In this document: in pieces, positions 36,660 to 45,985 of the stretch | How the letters are laid out: each line of letters opens with the position of its first letter | How positions within the stretch are numbered: the first letter of the stretch is position 1 | DNA from: Hericium rajendrae | Lineage: Eukaryota; Basidiomycota; Agaricomycetes; Russulales; Hericiaceae | Length of the DNA: 64,000 nucleotides | Direction of reading: 5' to 3' | Assembly: GCA_033439255.1 (NCBI GenBank) | Contig: CM065881.1 | Coordinates: 496,001 to 560,000 of the forward strand | Made by a program: the position numbers and the translations under genes | Notes under the pieces: generated by a model | Told to the model about the DNA's origin: nothing | Seen by the model: the letters and a program-made list of their open reading frames with translations, nothing else | Database searches by the model: none

Positions 36660-38240
36660 CACCTTGATACTCACTAGTCTTCCAAATCCAAGGTTCCTGT
36701 CACCCGAGATTTTTGGCCAGAGGCCCCCACGGTGAGCGGCAACACACATCTCAAGGCTCAAATGTTCGTGGTCGATGTCAATGCACTTCCGCTAATGTTG
36801 ACGGGCGAGCACCAGGTGCAGCGCAGTTCGTGCTTAGCGTGCTGAGTTCGGTATGTCATCGCTGACTTCGGCGAGTCGAAAGTACTCACCTTCATTCCCA
36901 TATCGGCCAGTTTTTGTCATCAAGAACCCTAGGACTTTAGCCCCGCGGTGAGCAATGATCTGTCCGATTGTCGAAGTCAGTGTACTTCTGCTGACAATTC
37001 GAATTCTCGCATTGGACATCCACACCTGCGGTTGATGTGAAGAGCGTCATCGTCAAGTTATCTCGTGTGGGCACCGGCGACCTTGTCTTCTAGCCGGGAA
37101 CACTCGCTTTGTGCTCCCGGTGAGTGCCTTCACTTTCGAGTACGAGCAAGCACTTACTCTAATACAGGGCATCGGGCTTGTACTGTCTATGCCTCTCCTG
37201 CTCGTGCGCGGCCTCTCCATGTCGGTATTGCGCTCCTGCGCCGCATCCGCCTGATACGCCAGAGGCGTCATCGTCAAGTTACGGCATCCGCTATGCTGCA
37301 ACTTGCCTATATCGCGCTCGTGTGACGTCCGAGAGCATCATCATCAAGTTATCTCGCGGGAGATCGCACCATGTGGCATTGCGTCTCTCCCGCCGACTGT
37401 CCGCTCTCAGAAGATGAGGCCTCCGCAATGCGCCAAGGGCATCATCGTCAAGTTACATGGTGCGGGCGAAGACACGGCTGTCCCGCGCCGTCCTCATTTC
37501 AGACAGCCTGGCACAGACAGTCGCGCTCGCGTGGCCAACACGGGCATCCTTGTCAAGTTATGGCACGCGAGATCGAGGGCGCAGTCAGCGTGGCCGTTGG
37601 CGCGCATTTCTGCGACCTCGAACTCTGTTGGGTAGATTCTCGAGGTCAGTACTTTGCTTTTCGATCACAGACAGCTGCTGACATGATTGTAGTAGGGAGT
37701 CCTGTCCAAAACCGAACCGGCGAACTCCATTTCACTCCGACGCCGTCCCCGCTGACTTGACACCGTCCCAAGGACATGCCGCGCGACACGACAAGGGTGT
37801 CATCGTCAAGACAACGTGGCTGCCTGATGCGGTCTTCACGCGGGACTGCCCAGAAGCAACTTTCGCTCGTCGAAATGACGCTTGCGTGGCGATCACGGGC
37901 GTCATCATCAAGTTATGGCGCGTTGGGTTGAACGGGGAGTCCGCGTGGCCGTTGGCACATGTTTCTGCAACGTAAAATTCTCCTGGCTAGATTCTTTAGG
38001 TCAGTGGTTTATTGCTCGAACATCAATAGCTATTGACCGTACGATTTCAGCGAGTCGCTACAGACACCTTTTCCTGCCGTACCAGCGCCGCCTACTGACT
38101 TAGCATCGGATATTGCGGGGGACATTCGAAGCTTCGGGACACTGCGCCCACACAAGTTCACTTTTGCGGGGATGGCGGCTGATATCGTCCTGGGCGACGG
38201 CACTGTAGAGTCACTTGACGATAGAGTCCATGATTATGTA
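36660..38240. repeat. Right inverted arm, unit 2
   Basis: Motifs CGTCATCGTCAAGTTA or near variants lie at about 37052, 37266, 37337, 37441, 37545, 37799 and 37900, with an opposite-facing terminal motif (CACTTGACGATAGAG) near 38213. The arm is the reverse complement of the left arm at module level. Confidence 0.75.
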
Positions 38241-39200
38241 GAGGCGGCAGCAAGCCCGCGGGATGCGTGTGGAGGCGAGAGGGTGTTGCAGGGAGCCCGA
38301 CGAGCGTCGCAGCTCTGGGCAGGGGGATCGGTTGCCGGTGTGAATGCCGCGCTCGTTGCGACACCGGTGTTGGGGCCAGGATCCCGCACACGAGTCCCGG
38401 GTGCAATCTGACATATGCGCCCGGCATGAGATATGACCGCGTCGGCGATCCTGCACGGAAGTGCCGGCAGGCGATCGTCACGAACGCGGTATCGAACCCG
38501 CTGGAATGGGCTGCTGTGCTGAGTGACCGCCGGCTGAAGGCCAGAGCGCGGGACAACGGCCTTGCTTGCTATCACGCAGGCATTCCGGCCGATGAGGACA
38601 TCATGACGCAGTGCAGGCTGACGGGCTTGACGGGCACTGCTGGTGTGGAGCTGCCTTGAACGGGTCGAGAGCAGCGTTATTCAAGCGCGGCGCACAGTGC
38701 GAGCGGCGCCGGGGACGCGGGGATTCCGTCACTGGATCGAGGGATGTGCGACGACGGCGGTCATGAGAATGCCGGCCGGCGAACGTCCATGGCGTCCCTG
38801 AAAGCGCACGATACGGGGCCTCGAGCCGCTGTGCACGCAGTCGCGCCCGTCCCGCTTAATATCGCGCGAATTGATTCCCGTAAGGTCTCGCGCCCGGTCC
38901 TCGTTTTGTGGCCGGACAGGTCCTGGGCATATCGCATATCGCATAGCAAGCGCGAGGCTCATGTTCCCACCGACATCGAGCGGGATCGCGAGGATGACAT
39001 GTTGTTATGCCTCGAAAGTGGCAACGGGGCGGGGGTCGCGAAAGGTTCCGCCGGCGATGTCCAAGCGGCGCGATGGACTGTGAATGAGGCTGAGTTCGAT
39101 GCGCCAGGGTCTTCGATGGGCTCACGCACCTTGCACGGTCTTGTCCGCACAGTACAGGACGCCCTTCGCCTTCGGAGGGCATGTCCGGTGTGGCATTGAA
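38241..39200. other. GC-rich part between right arm and satellite, unit 2
   Basis: Collinear with 25691-26600 and likewise without a supportable gene. Confidence 0.4.
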
Positions 39201-40480
39201 ATGCCTCAGAGCAGTGTCCGAAGCGTGGGGGTCGCTGAGCCGCACCAAGCGACTTCATGAACATGTCGCTCCGGACGTTGGTTCACGCCAAACCGGCTGT
39301 ATCGCCGTGTCTCAGCTCCAAGGCAAACGAGCGGGAATGCGCGGAAACGCCTTGCAGCACCGTATCGAGGCCAGGGCTTTCTGCGCTTCACTTCAGCGAG
39401 TCGGGAAAAGTATTGCACAGCGAGTTCGGCGGCACTGAAGCGGCTGTATCACGGGTTGAAGGCCGCGATCGGCTCCAGGGTATGCTCTTCGGGATCGGCC
39501 AAATCGCCTCGGAATGCTGAAGCGAAGTGATCGCTCAGTGCGCGCAGTCATAGCGACGTCGGAGATGTGTCGACCATCGCGTCGGGAGGTGCTGAAACGG
39601 CGATATCGCCATATGGCTGCCGAGCGGCGGGCGAGCGAAAGTGCGCCAAAACCCTTTACAGCCGCGCACCAAAGTCAGCGTAGAGTGCGCGCAGTACCAA
39701 CGAGTCGAGATGCGTGTTGTTTGACGAGCTGCGCCATGCCGAAATGGCTGTATTGCGAGCCGAAAGGGGCGGATCGGGATGGACCAAATCGCCTCGGAAC
39801 ACTGAAGCGAAGTGGCCGTTCGGTGCGCACAGTCGTAGCGACACTGGAAATGTGTCGGACATCGTGTCGGATCTGCCAAAAATGGCGCTATCGCCATATC
39901 ACTGTCGGGAGGCGGGTAAGCGAAAGTGCGCCAAAACGCTTTGCAGCGGCGTACCAAAGCCAGCGCGGGTGCGCGCAATACTATCGAGTCGGGACGCGTG
40001 TCGTTTGACGAGCTGCGCCATGCCAAACCGCCTATATCGCGAGCCGAAGGCGGCAGGGTACACAGCTCGGGATGCACCAAATCGCCTCGGAACGCCGAAA
40101 CAATTTGACCATTCAGCGCGCACAGCCATAACGACGCTGGGAATGTGTCAATCATCGCGTCGGACGGCGCTGAAACGGCAATATTGCCATATCGCTGCCG
40201 CGGGGCACACAAGCGGAGGCGCGCCAAAACGCCTCGCAGCGCCATATCAAACCCCGCGCGGGGTGTGCTCGATATCACCGAGCATGGGAATGTGTTGATT
40301 GACGAGCCGCGCTGCGTCAGAGCGTCTGTATTGCGAGTCGGAGGGGCGGGGCGGGCAGAGCGGGATGTGCCCAATCGCGTCGGAACGCCGAAGCGACAGC
40401 ACCATCCGACGCGCCCAGGCACAGCGAGACGGGAAACGTGTCCTTGGCGACGTCGGATCGTGCTAGCATGGCTGTACGGC
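39200..40480. repeat. Satellite of about 293-bp units, unit 2
   Basis: AAATCGCCTCGGAA-type landmarks lie near 39501, 39785, 40079 and 40372, giving steps of 284, 294 and 293 bp. The same two-half structure as at 26600-27900 is seen. The shorter first step reflects a small deletion relative to unit 1. Confidence 0.8.
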
Positions 40481-40919
40481 GAGATGAACGGGGGGATGAG
40501 CACGAGTGAGAACGGGCGCACCTGCAAACGACGCGCTGCGCTTCGCTGTTTCCGTGTCGGCGTACTTTCCCTTTCTGAATCGCGCACGGTCAGGTGTTGA
40601 TGCAGAGATGTGGACTGCGTGAACGAGGGTGGGGGCGCTCGATGTGTGCGGGGTGCCCGAGTAACGCGCCGCTCTGCGTCGCCGGTGCCGCATGCGACAA
40701 GTCATCGCGAATCGCGAATATCGGTCGCGTAACGCATGAGTCGCACGTAATGCACGTCGAGAGGTGCTGAGGGAGAGTATGAGCGCGGGACGTGAGCGCA
40801 GAGACGGGCATATCGTGGTTGGAGCATAACTAAGACTTGAAGACGCCGCGAGTGCGCGCGCGACAATGGCTAAGTCGCCGCGATGCTACCTCGGGCTTCG
40901 TCCGAGTCTCCATCTGCGC

Positions 40920-42905
40920 AAAACAAAACAGTGTGATTATGGTATACATTACGGGTGTGTCTACGACTCTTATGTATTCTAGCAGCTGCGGGGTAAGTAA
41001 AAGTATCCATTTTGAATGCAAGACCTCCCTATGCCCACCGGATTTCAGTCCACATGAGCGGGCCAAACACGACACACGCCGTCCAGAACTGCACGCACGC
41101 GCATGAGCGAGCGTCGTCGGCGATATCAAGAAACGCTGCACTCACGACGCGGAAAGCCTTGATGACGAGCAGCGGGTACTGGTCGAGGCGCGGCGCGACG
41201 TAGGTCGGCTTGTCGGCGCCCGGCGCGTAGACAGGCCGCGGGTGAGTGAACATGACCCAGAGGGAGTAGAAGGCGACGGCGAAGAAGTGCCTGAAGAGCA
41301 CGACGGGGTCGGGCGCGATGCTGTGCGGCAGTCAGGATGCGGCAGCAGCAGATAATAAGAGAGCACGCACGCGGAGAGCAGAAGCACGGGTCCGCGGACA
41401 CAGTCGCCGCCGCGCTCGAAGTACTTGAAGCAGCCGGTTCGCAAGACCTCGAGGCACTCATCTACAGGCGCATGAGCTCCGCGCACACGAACGAACAGAC
41501 CACGCACCATCCGCGCCAAACAGGTCGTACAGCGCGACGCTCAGAATGTTCACGGTCGACGCGAGCCGTTTGCGCGCCCAGTGCCAGCGATGCAGCTCAC
41601 GGGAGACGCGCGCCCAGTCGGCGAGGTCGGGCACGTCCGCGAGCAGAGCCGACAGCAGGACGACGTCGTGGAAGGCGACGGTCATGCCGCCGCCGGTGAG
41701 GGGATGGCGCATGTTCCAGGCGTCGCCGAGGAGGATGGCGCCCTCCCTCGTGTGCACGCCCTGCTCCGTGGGCGGGAGGAAGGAGTTGGGCATGCGGCGG
41801 AGGCGGTCCTTGTCGAGCGCGGCCTGGATGGGGAGGTGCAGCGCGGCGGGGAGCTCGGGGACGATTTTGGTGAGGATGTGCGACTGGGGGCCGGTGAGCG
41901 TTGCGCGGGGTGAAGGAAATGGACGCGTACCTTGAGATCAGAAGGGAGCGGCTGCTTGACGTCGACGAGCATGCGGGTATCATGCTCGCCGATCTGGTAT
42001 AACAGCACGGGGCCTTGTCCCTTGACGAGACAGACAGTGCCGTGCTGGGGAATGGGGAGGCGAGCGTCCTCGAGGACGACGCCGACGAAGTGGCTCTTGG
42101 TCTGGGGCTTGATGGCGGCCTTGCCCATGACGGCGGAGCGGAAGTTGGAGAAGCAGCCGTCGGCGATGACGACGAGGTCCGCGAAGAACGCCTCCTTCTC
42201 TGCGTCAGTGCCTGCAGACGTCTTCTTCTCTGCGTCAGTCCCCGCAGATGTCTCCTTCCCTGCGTCAGTGCCCGCAGACGTCTCCTTCTCCCCGCCAGTC
42301 CCTGCGTTCTTCCGGGTGGCCTTCACGCCCAGCACGCGCCCCGTGAACTGGCATTCGATGAGGTCGGACACCGTCGCCTCGATGACCTCTACGCCCGGCG
42401 CCGCACGCGCCTTCTCGCGCAGCTTCATGATGAATCCGCCATGGTGGAATGAGCGGCCCTCCGCGTCGTCCGGGTACGGAATGTGGACCGTCTTGCCGTC
42501 GTGCACGACGCAGTAGCCGTGTACGGGGACGGCGTCGATGCCCTCGAGGCAGTCGGCCATGCCGAGCTGGCGCAGAGCGTCGACACCACCCGGCTGGAGG
42601 AGCTCGCCGACGATGCGGTCAGGCTCGGCGAGCGAACGCTCGAGCAGCGCGATGCGCAGAGGTTTATCGCGCGCTGAGGATGGACGCGACAGGGCGTGCG
42701 CGAGGGCGCATCCGACGACGCCGGCGCCGACGATGAGGACGTCGTACGGTGAGGACATGTTGGCGATGGTGGGCGTCGACGCTGTCGTCGGAGAGGTTAT
42801 AAGATAGACAATGGAGTACTAGACCCTTTGAATGCAAGTGCTGGGCCTGCGGATGCGAGGAATCTCGACGGGCTCGAGACTTGCTGATTTTCGTGGTGGT
42901 CTCAT
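40920..42905. repeat. Truncated duplication unit 3 (ERG1-c only)
   Basis: Starts like units 1 and 2 at the ERG1 3' side and continues through the whole gene and about 150 bp of upstream sequence shared with unit 1 (GACCCTTTGAATGCAAGTGC and on to GTGGTGGTCTCATTCTG). Similarity stops at about 42905, where the spacer and 11-kb block would follow. Confidence 0.85.
41029..42758 (-). CDS. ERG1: Squalene epoxidase ERG1, copy c (intact)
   Basis: The ATG at 42758-42756 opens MSSPYDVLIVGAGVVG. The five-exon plan matches copy a, with the first donor after PLPSDLK near 41932. All FAD and C-terminal motifs are present, ending EIRWA like copy b. The acidic insert near 42185-42305 has four ETSAGTDA-like units (GGEKETSAGTDAGKETSAG and on). 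No break is visible. The upstream 150 bp are those of copy a, so a and c share a proximal promoter while only a and b have the distal divergent spacer. Confidence 0.92.
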
Positions 42906-43067
42906 TCTGAAAAACCGCGTCCTGGCGCTTACACGACATCGTCCAATTTCGTCGTTGCCTTCGCATGTGAAATTAAGCTTGCAATACAATCGAACACCCA
43001 GAGCATCCCATTGATCTCTTCAAGACGTGCCCCGAATCATGCAGATGAACATTGACGAACGAACTCC

Positions 43068-43076
43068 AAAAAAAAA
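43068..43076 (-). terminator. RNA polymerase III terminator
   Basis: A run of nine A on the plus strand lies 27 bases beyond the 3' end of the minus-strand tRNA at 43104-43177. Confidence 0.65.
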
Positions 43077-43103
43077 TTACATATATACTTCATGTCTAAC
43101 CAC

Positions 43104-43177
43104 TGGCCAACGTGGGGATCGAACCCAAGACCTTCGCGTTATTAGCACGACGCTCTAACCAACTGAGCTAGTCGGCC
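43104..43177 (-). tRNA. tRNA-Ile (anticodon AAU)
   Basis: 74 bases, identical over the tRNA to the gene at 1987-2060. It has the AGTTGG D-loop type, anticodon AAT, no intron and discriminator A. It faces away from the plus-strand pair 130 bp downstream, so the two directions form an inverted repeat. Confidence 0.95.
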
Positions 43178-43306
43178 ATGTTCCTATTCACCAAAGAGTA
43201 TCATATCTCATTTTCGCAAATGGTGATATATTCCGACGGTAGAGTTTTGAGACGATGGTCTATGTTCCATCTACGGATTTTATTTCAAAACAAATATTTG
43301 GTATAA

Positions 43307-43380
43307 GGCCGACTAGCTCAGCTGGTTAGAGCGTCGTGCTAATAACGCGAAGGTCTTGGGTTCGATCCCCACGTTGGCCA
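43307..43380 (+). tRNA. tRNA-Ile (anticodon AAU)
   Basis: 74 bases with acceptor arm GGCCGAC/GTTGGCC (one G-T pair), A box TAGCTCAGCTGG, anticodon AAT and B box GGTTCGATCCC. A T5 run at 43397-43401 can end transcription. It differs from the minus-strand neighbour by one base in the D-loop. Confidence 0.95.
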
Positions 43381-43493
43381 TGTTGTAAGGCTGATCTTTT
43401 TCCTGCCCATTCCCCATGGGCTATGGAACAATCCGGAAAACGGGGATAGGGGAACTGCTACTTACGAAAACTTTACCGTCGTATTCATTTCTG

Positions 43494-43567
43494 GGCCAAC
43501 TAGCTCAGCTGGTTAGAGCGTCGTGCTAATAACGCGAAGGTCTTGGGTTCGATCCCCACGTTGGCCA
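43494..43567 (+). tRNA. tRNA-Ile (anticodon AAU), tandem copy
   Basis: Identical to the preceding tRNA except base 5 (G to A), which turns the acceptor G-T pair into A-T. It lies exactly 187 bp downstream and is followed by an identical 113-bp flank with the same T5 terminator (43584-43588). It is the product of a recent tandem duplication. Confidence 0.95.
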
Positions 43568-43689
43568 TGTTGTAAGGCTGATCTTTTTCCTGCCCATTCC
43601 CCATGGGCTATGGAACAATCCGGAAAACGGGGATAGGGGAACTGCTACTTACGAAAACTTTACCGTCGTATTCATTTCTGGGCCAACTA

Positions 43690-44005
43690 TTGCATTAATA
43701 CGGGAAGCACTCAGCGGGAATAAGCCGACCGTAAATAGTTGCAAGGGTTGGGCATGTTACCTAGGATGTACAGTACCTTGCAGTCAGGATATGACCGGGA
43801 TCTGCAGCAATACTCAAGTTCATCGCGACGTGCTATGCTCATCGGAAGGTTAAGCGAATAACGCAATAGACATTGAACAATAATGCTACAGAGAAGATAC
43901 GGATACAGAGCAATTAAAGCGGTGCACAGCAGCTCGCAACCATACAGTAATAGGTCACCTAACTATATACCATGAACACGAAGCCCCAGACCAACCATCG
44001 TTCAA
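43690..44005. other. Intergenic, homologous flank of a duplicated gene
   Basis: No gene is seen. The right part (from about 43850) matches 49520-49672, the 3' flank of the intact 539-residue gene, so the duplication includes this flank. Confidence 0.5.
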
Positions 44006-45594
44006 CTAATTCCTCCGTCCACTCATAGCCCTGAATAGCCCGCCCATCGCCAGCTTCAAACGCAACGGCTTCTTCGCAACCGTCCTGAGATCCATGTTCC
44101 GCGCGCGAGGGAGAGCCACGTCCTTGACCGGAACGGACGGGGAAAACGAGTCGTCCAGGAAGTCCGCGCATTTGTCGGATGCCGATGGCGGGCGAGTTCG
44201 TAGGGTGTCTCGCCGGGGCTATCTAAGGCGGAAGAAGCGTAAGCGGGGCGGGGCGGCGAAGGGCCTTGCCTCAACCCTTGAGGCACGGGGCGGATGTCAT
44301 GCGGAAGGGCGACTTGGGCGAGCGCGGAGAGGCGGGTGTGGTAAATGCGGACGTGTCGAGGAAGAAGGCGGCCTTGCGGAGATGAGGAGCTGTGCGGCGG
44401 GAGCGCGCGGGGATGGCGAGGACGAACATGCCAGGGACGCATGCGGCTGCAGGCGCGAGCGCATCGCCGAACGTGACAAGGTCGTCCGTGCTGGTCTCCA
44501 AGTTTGGCGCAGGCATCACATAGCGCGGATCGAGGTCTGAGTTGCGCGTCGACAGGCTATGGCGGCTGTCCTCCTCGATCGCACTCGTAAACTCAACCCA
44601 CTCATGAGCATCCGCTGGCGAACAGGTGCTCCACGCCTTCTGGCCCCCAAGCAGGTGCGCGTATTCCCACTCCTCGTGCTCATCCCACCAGGCGACGGGC
44701 GCGCGCCGGCGGCCTTGACCTGCCGCGCCATCAGCCGACGGATGTTCTGTTCCCGGTCGCCGCCGTCGACAAACTGCATGAGGGCGAGCTCGTTATGCAA
44801 GGGTACGGTGTCGAAGCGGTACGACGCGTACTTCTCATTCTTGCGGCGGGCGATGGCGAAGGTGGTTGTGCCGGGAGATAGCAAGGCGCGGGAGCGGGAC
44901 CGGCAGTGCTTCGCAGCGGACTTGAACGCGGCTTTCGTATGTGCCTTCGTCGCATGCATCTTGGTCCCGCTCGGGCTGCGGGAGGGCGAGGGCGGCTGGG
45001 ATTTGGAGCGCAGGCGGGAGCGGAGCCTGTTGAGGGCGCCCTTCTTGGGCGATGTCTTTGCTGGCGACACGGGGGCTCCAGGGATAGCGAGTTGCTTCGG
45101 CACTTTTTTCTTGAGCGGGGCTGCCAGCCTGAGTACTGCGATCTCCGAAGCCTTGGGGAGCGGCACGATAGCGCACGTGTAACCCAAAGCGTGGAGATCT
45201 GGCTGGTAGTCCTTGACGGACGGCGCGGCGGCGGAAGAGGTGTCGATCAGAGACGGGAACGACACCGGGGGGATGCGCTGGGACGTGATGGACGGACGGC
45301 GCGATGTACAGGTCAATGATGCGCGACGGGGAGAGCCATAGAGAGGGGAGCGACGCGCAGAGCACGGCGGGCTCACGGACACAGGAGTGACAGGCTGGAC
45401 TTTCCCAGTCCAAGCGGCGACAGGAGGTGGTACTCGAGCGGGGACCGGTTGACGACAGACCCATGCAGCGGAGCTGGAGGAGGAATTTGTGAAACAGATA
45501 GGTTGGGCCGCTTTTTCTGCTGGGGTGGGTGCGCGAGGAACGCGTAGGCCGGACGCGTGGCAGCCTGGACAAAAGACGCGGGTTGGGCTGTCAT
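44006..45594 (-). pseudogene. Broken copy of the 539-residue gene at 49673-51292
   Basis: The translation matches the intact paralogue piece by piece but in different frames: MTAQPASFVQAATRPAYAFL (from 45594), SVSPPCSARRSPLYGSPRRA through EQNIRRLMARQVKAAG (45382 to about 44700), and MMPAPNLETSTDDL through SPFRMTSAP (about 44519 to 44275), then the C-terminal KKPLRLKLAMGGLFRAM with stop at 44006-44008. At least three frame breaks separate these parts, and about 35 bases are missing after the second part. It is a recent host-gene relic, probably the product of a 1.8-kb duplication flanking EF2. Confidence 0.85.
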
Positions 45595-45985
45595 ATTCGA
45601 TTGTTTGTTGTGATTATTTTTTGTAAAATTGCGTGTTTAGAAAGAAGTCGGTGAATCTAAGGTTCTAAAGATGATATATTGTCAGCTGGCATATGGAGAG
45701 CGAGGAGAATGTGAGATCAATCGGAAGAAACCTCCAGGGCCAGCAGTGCTATGGAATATGCGGCACTGCATGCCCTCTTAAACCCACACCCAACAGAAGG
45801 TCACAGAATGAAATAATATTGCCGTGGCCTCGCAAAAAGTTCAAATAAAAAATTGTAATGCTAGCGCAACAATCACAGGCTACAACGCACGTCTGCTAAC
45901 ACAACAACAGAGACCACACACACCTACGTTGTAAATTGATATACTGCCTTCTTCGCTGTCGTCGCCGCCCCAGTGGAGTGGTCAT
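45595..45985. other. Intergenic, no gene seen
   Basis: AT-rich spacer between the pseudogene start and the EF2 stop. It contains the EF2 3' flank and no supported gene. Confidence 0.5.

Larger units (their letters stand above)
28330..40920. repeat. Segmental duplication unit 2 (ERG1-b plus 11-kb block)
   Basis: The second full copy of the tandem unit, about 12.6 kb, in the same order and orientation as unit 1. It differs throughout by substitutions and small indels, including loss of some arm modules, a changed segment just upstream of ERG1-b and a shorter satellite step. The boundary with unit 3 is recognised by the recurrent GATTA(C/T)GGTATA(T/C)ATTA sequence near the ERG1 stop. Confidence 0.85.
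43307..43689. repeat. 187-bp tandem duplication carrying a tRNA gene
   Basis: 43307-43493 and 43494-43680 are identical by eye apart from one base. A nine-base remnant, GGCCAACTA, follows at 43681-43689. It resembles the tRNA 5' end GGCCGACTA and marks the original flank. Confidence 0.92.

Noticed and set aside
15430-42905. Possibility that the three ERG1 units are an assembly artefact
   Set aside because: The units differ by dispersed substitutions, indels, missing modules, a replaced promoter segment and different minisatellite counts, which repeated assembly of one locus would not give.
44559-45182. 207-codon plus-strand frame opposite the broken gene at 44-45.6 kb
   Set aside because: It mirrors the coding strand of the paralogue at 49.7-51.3 kb and is not itself similar to a protein.
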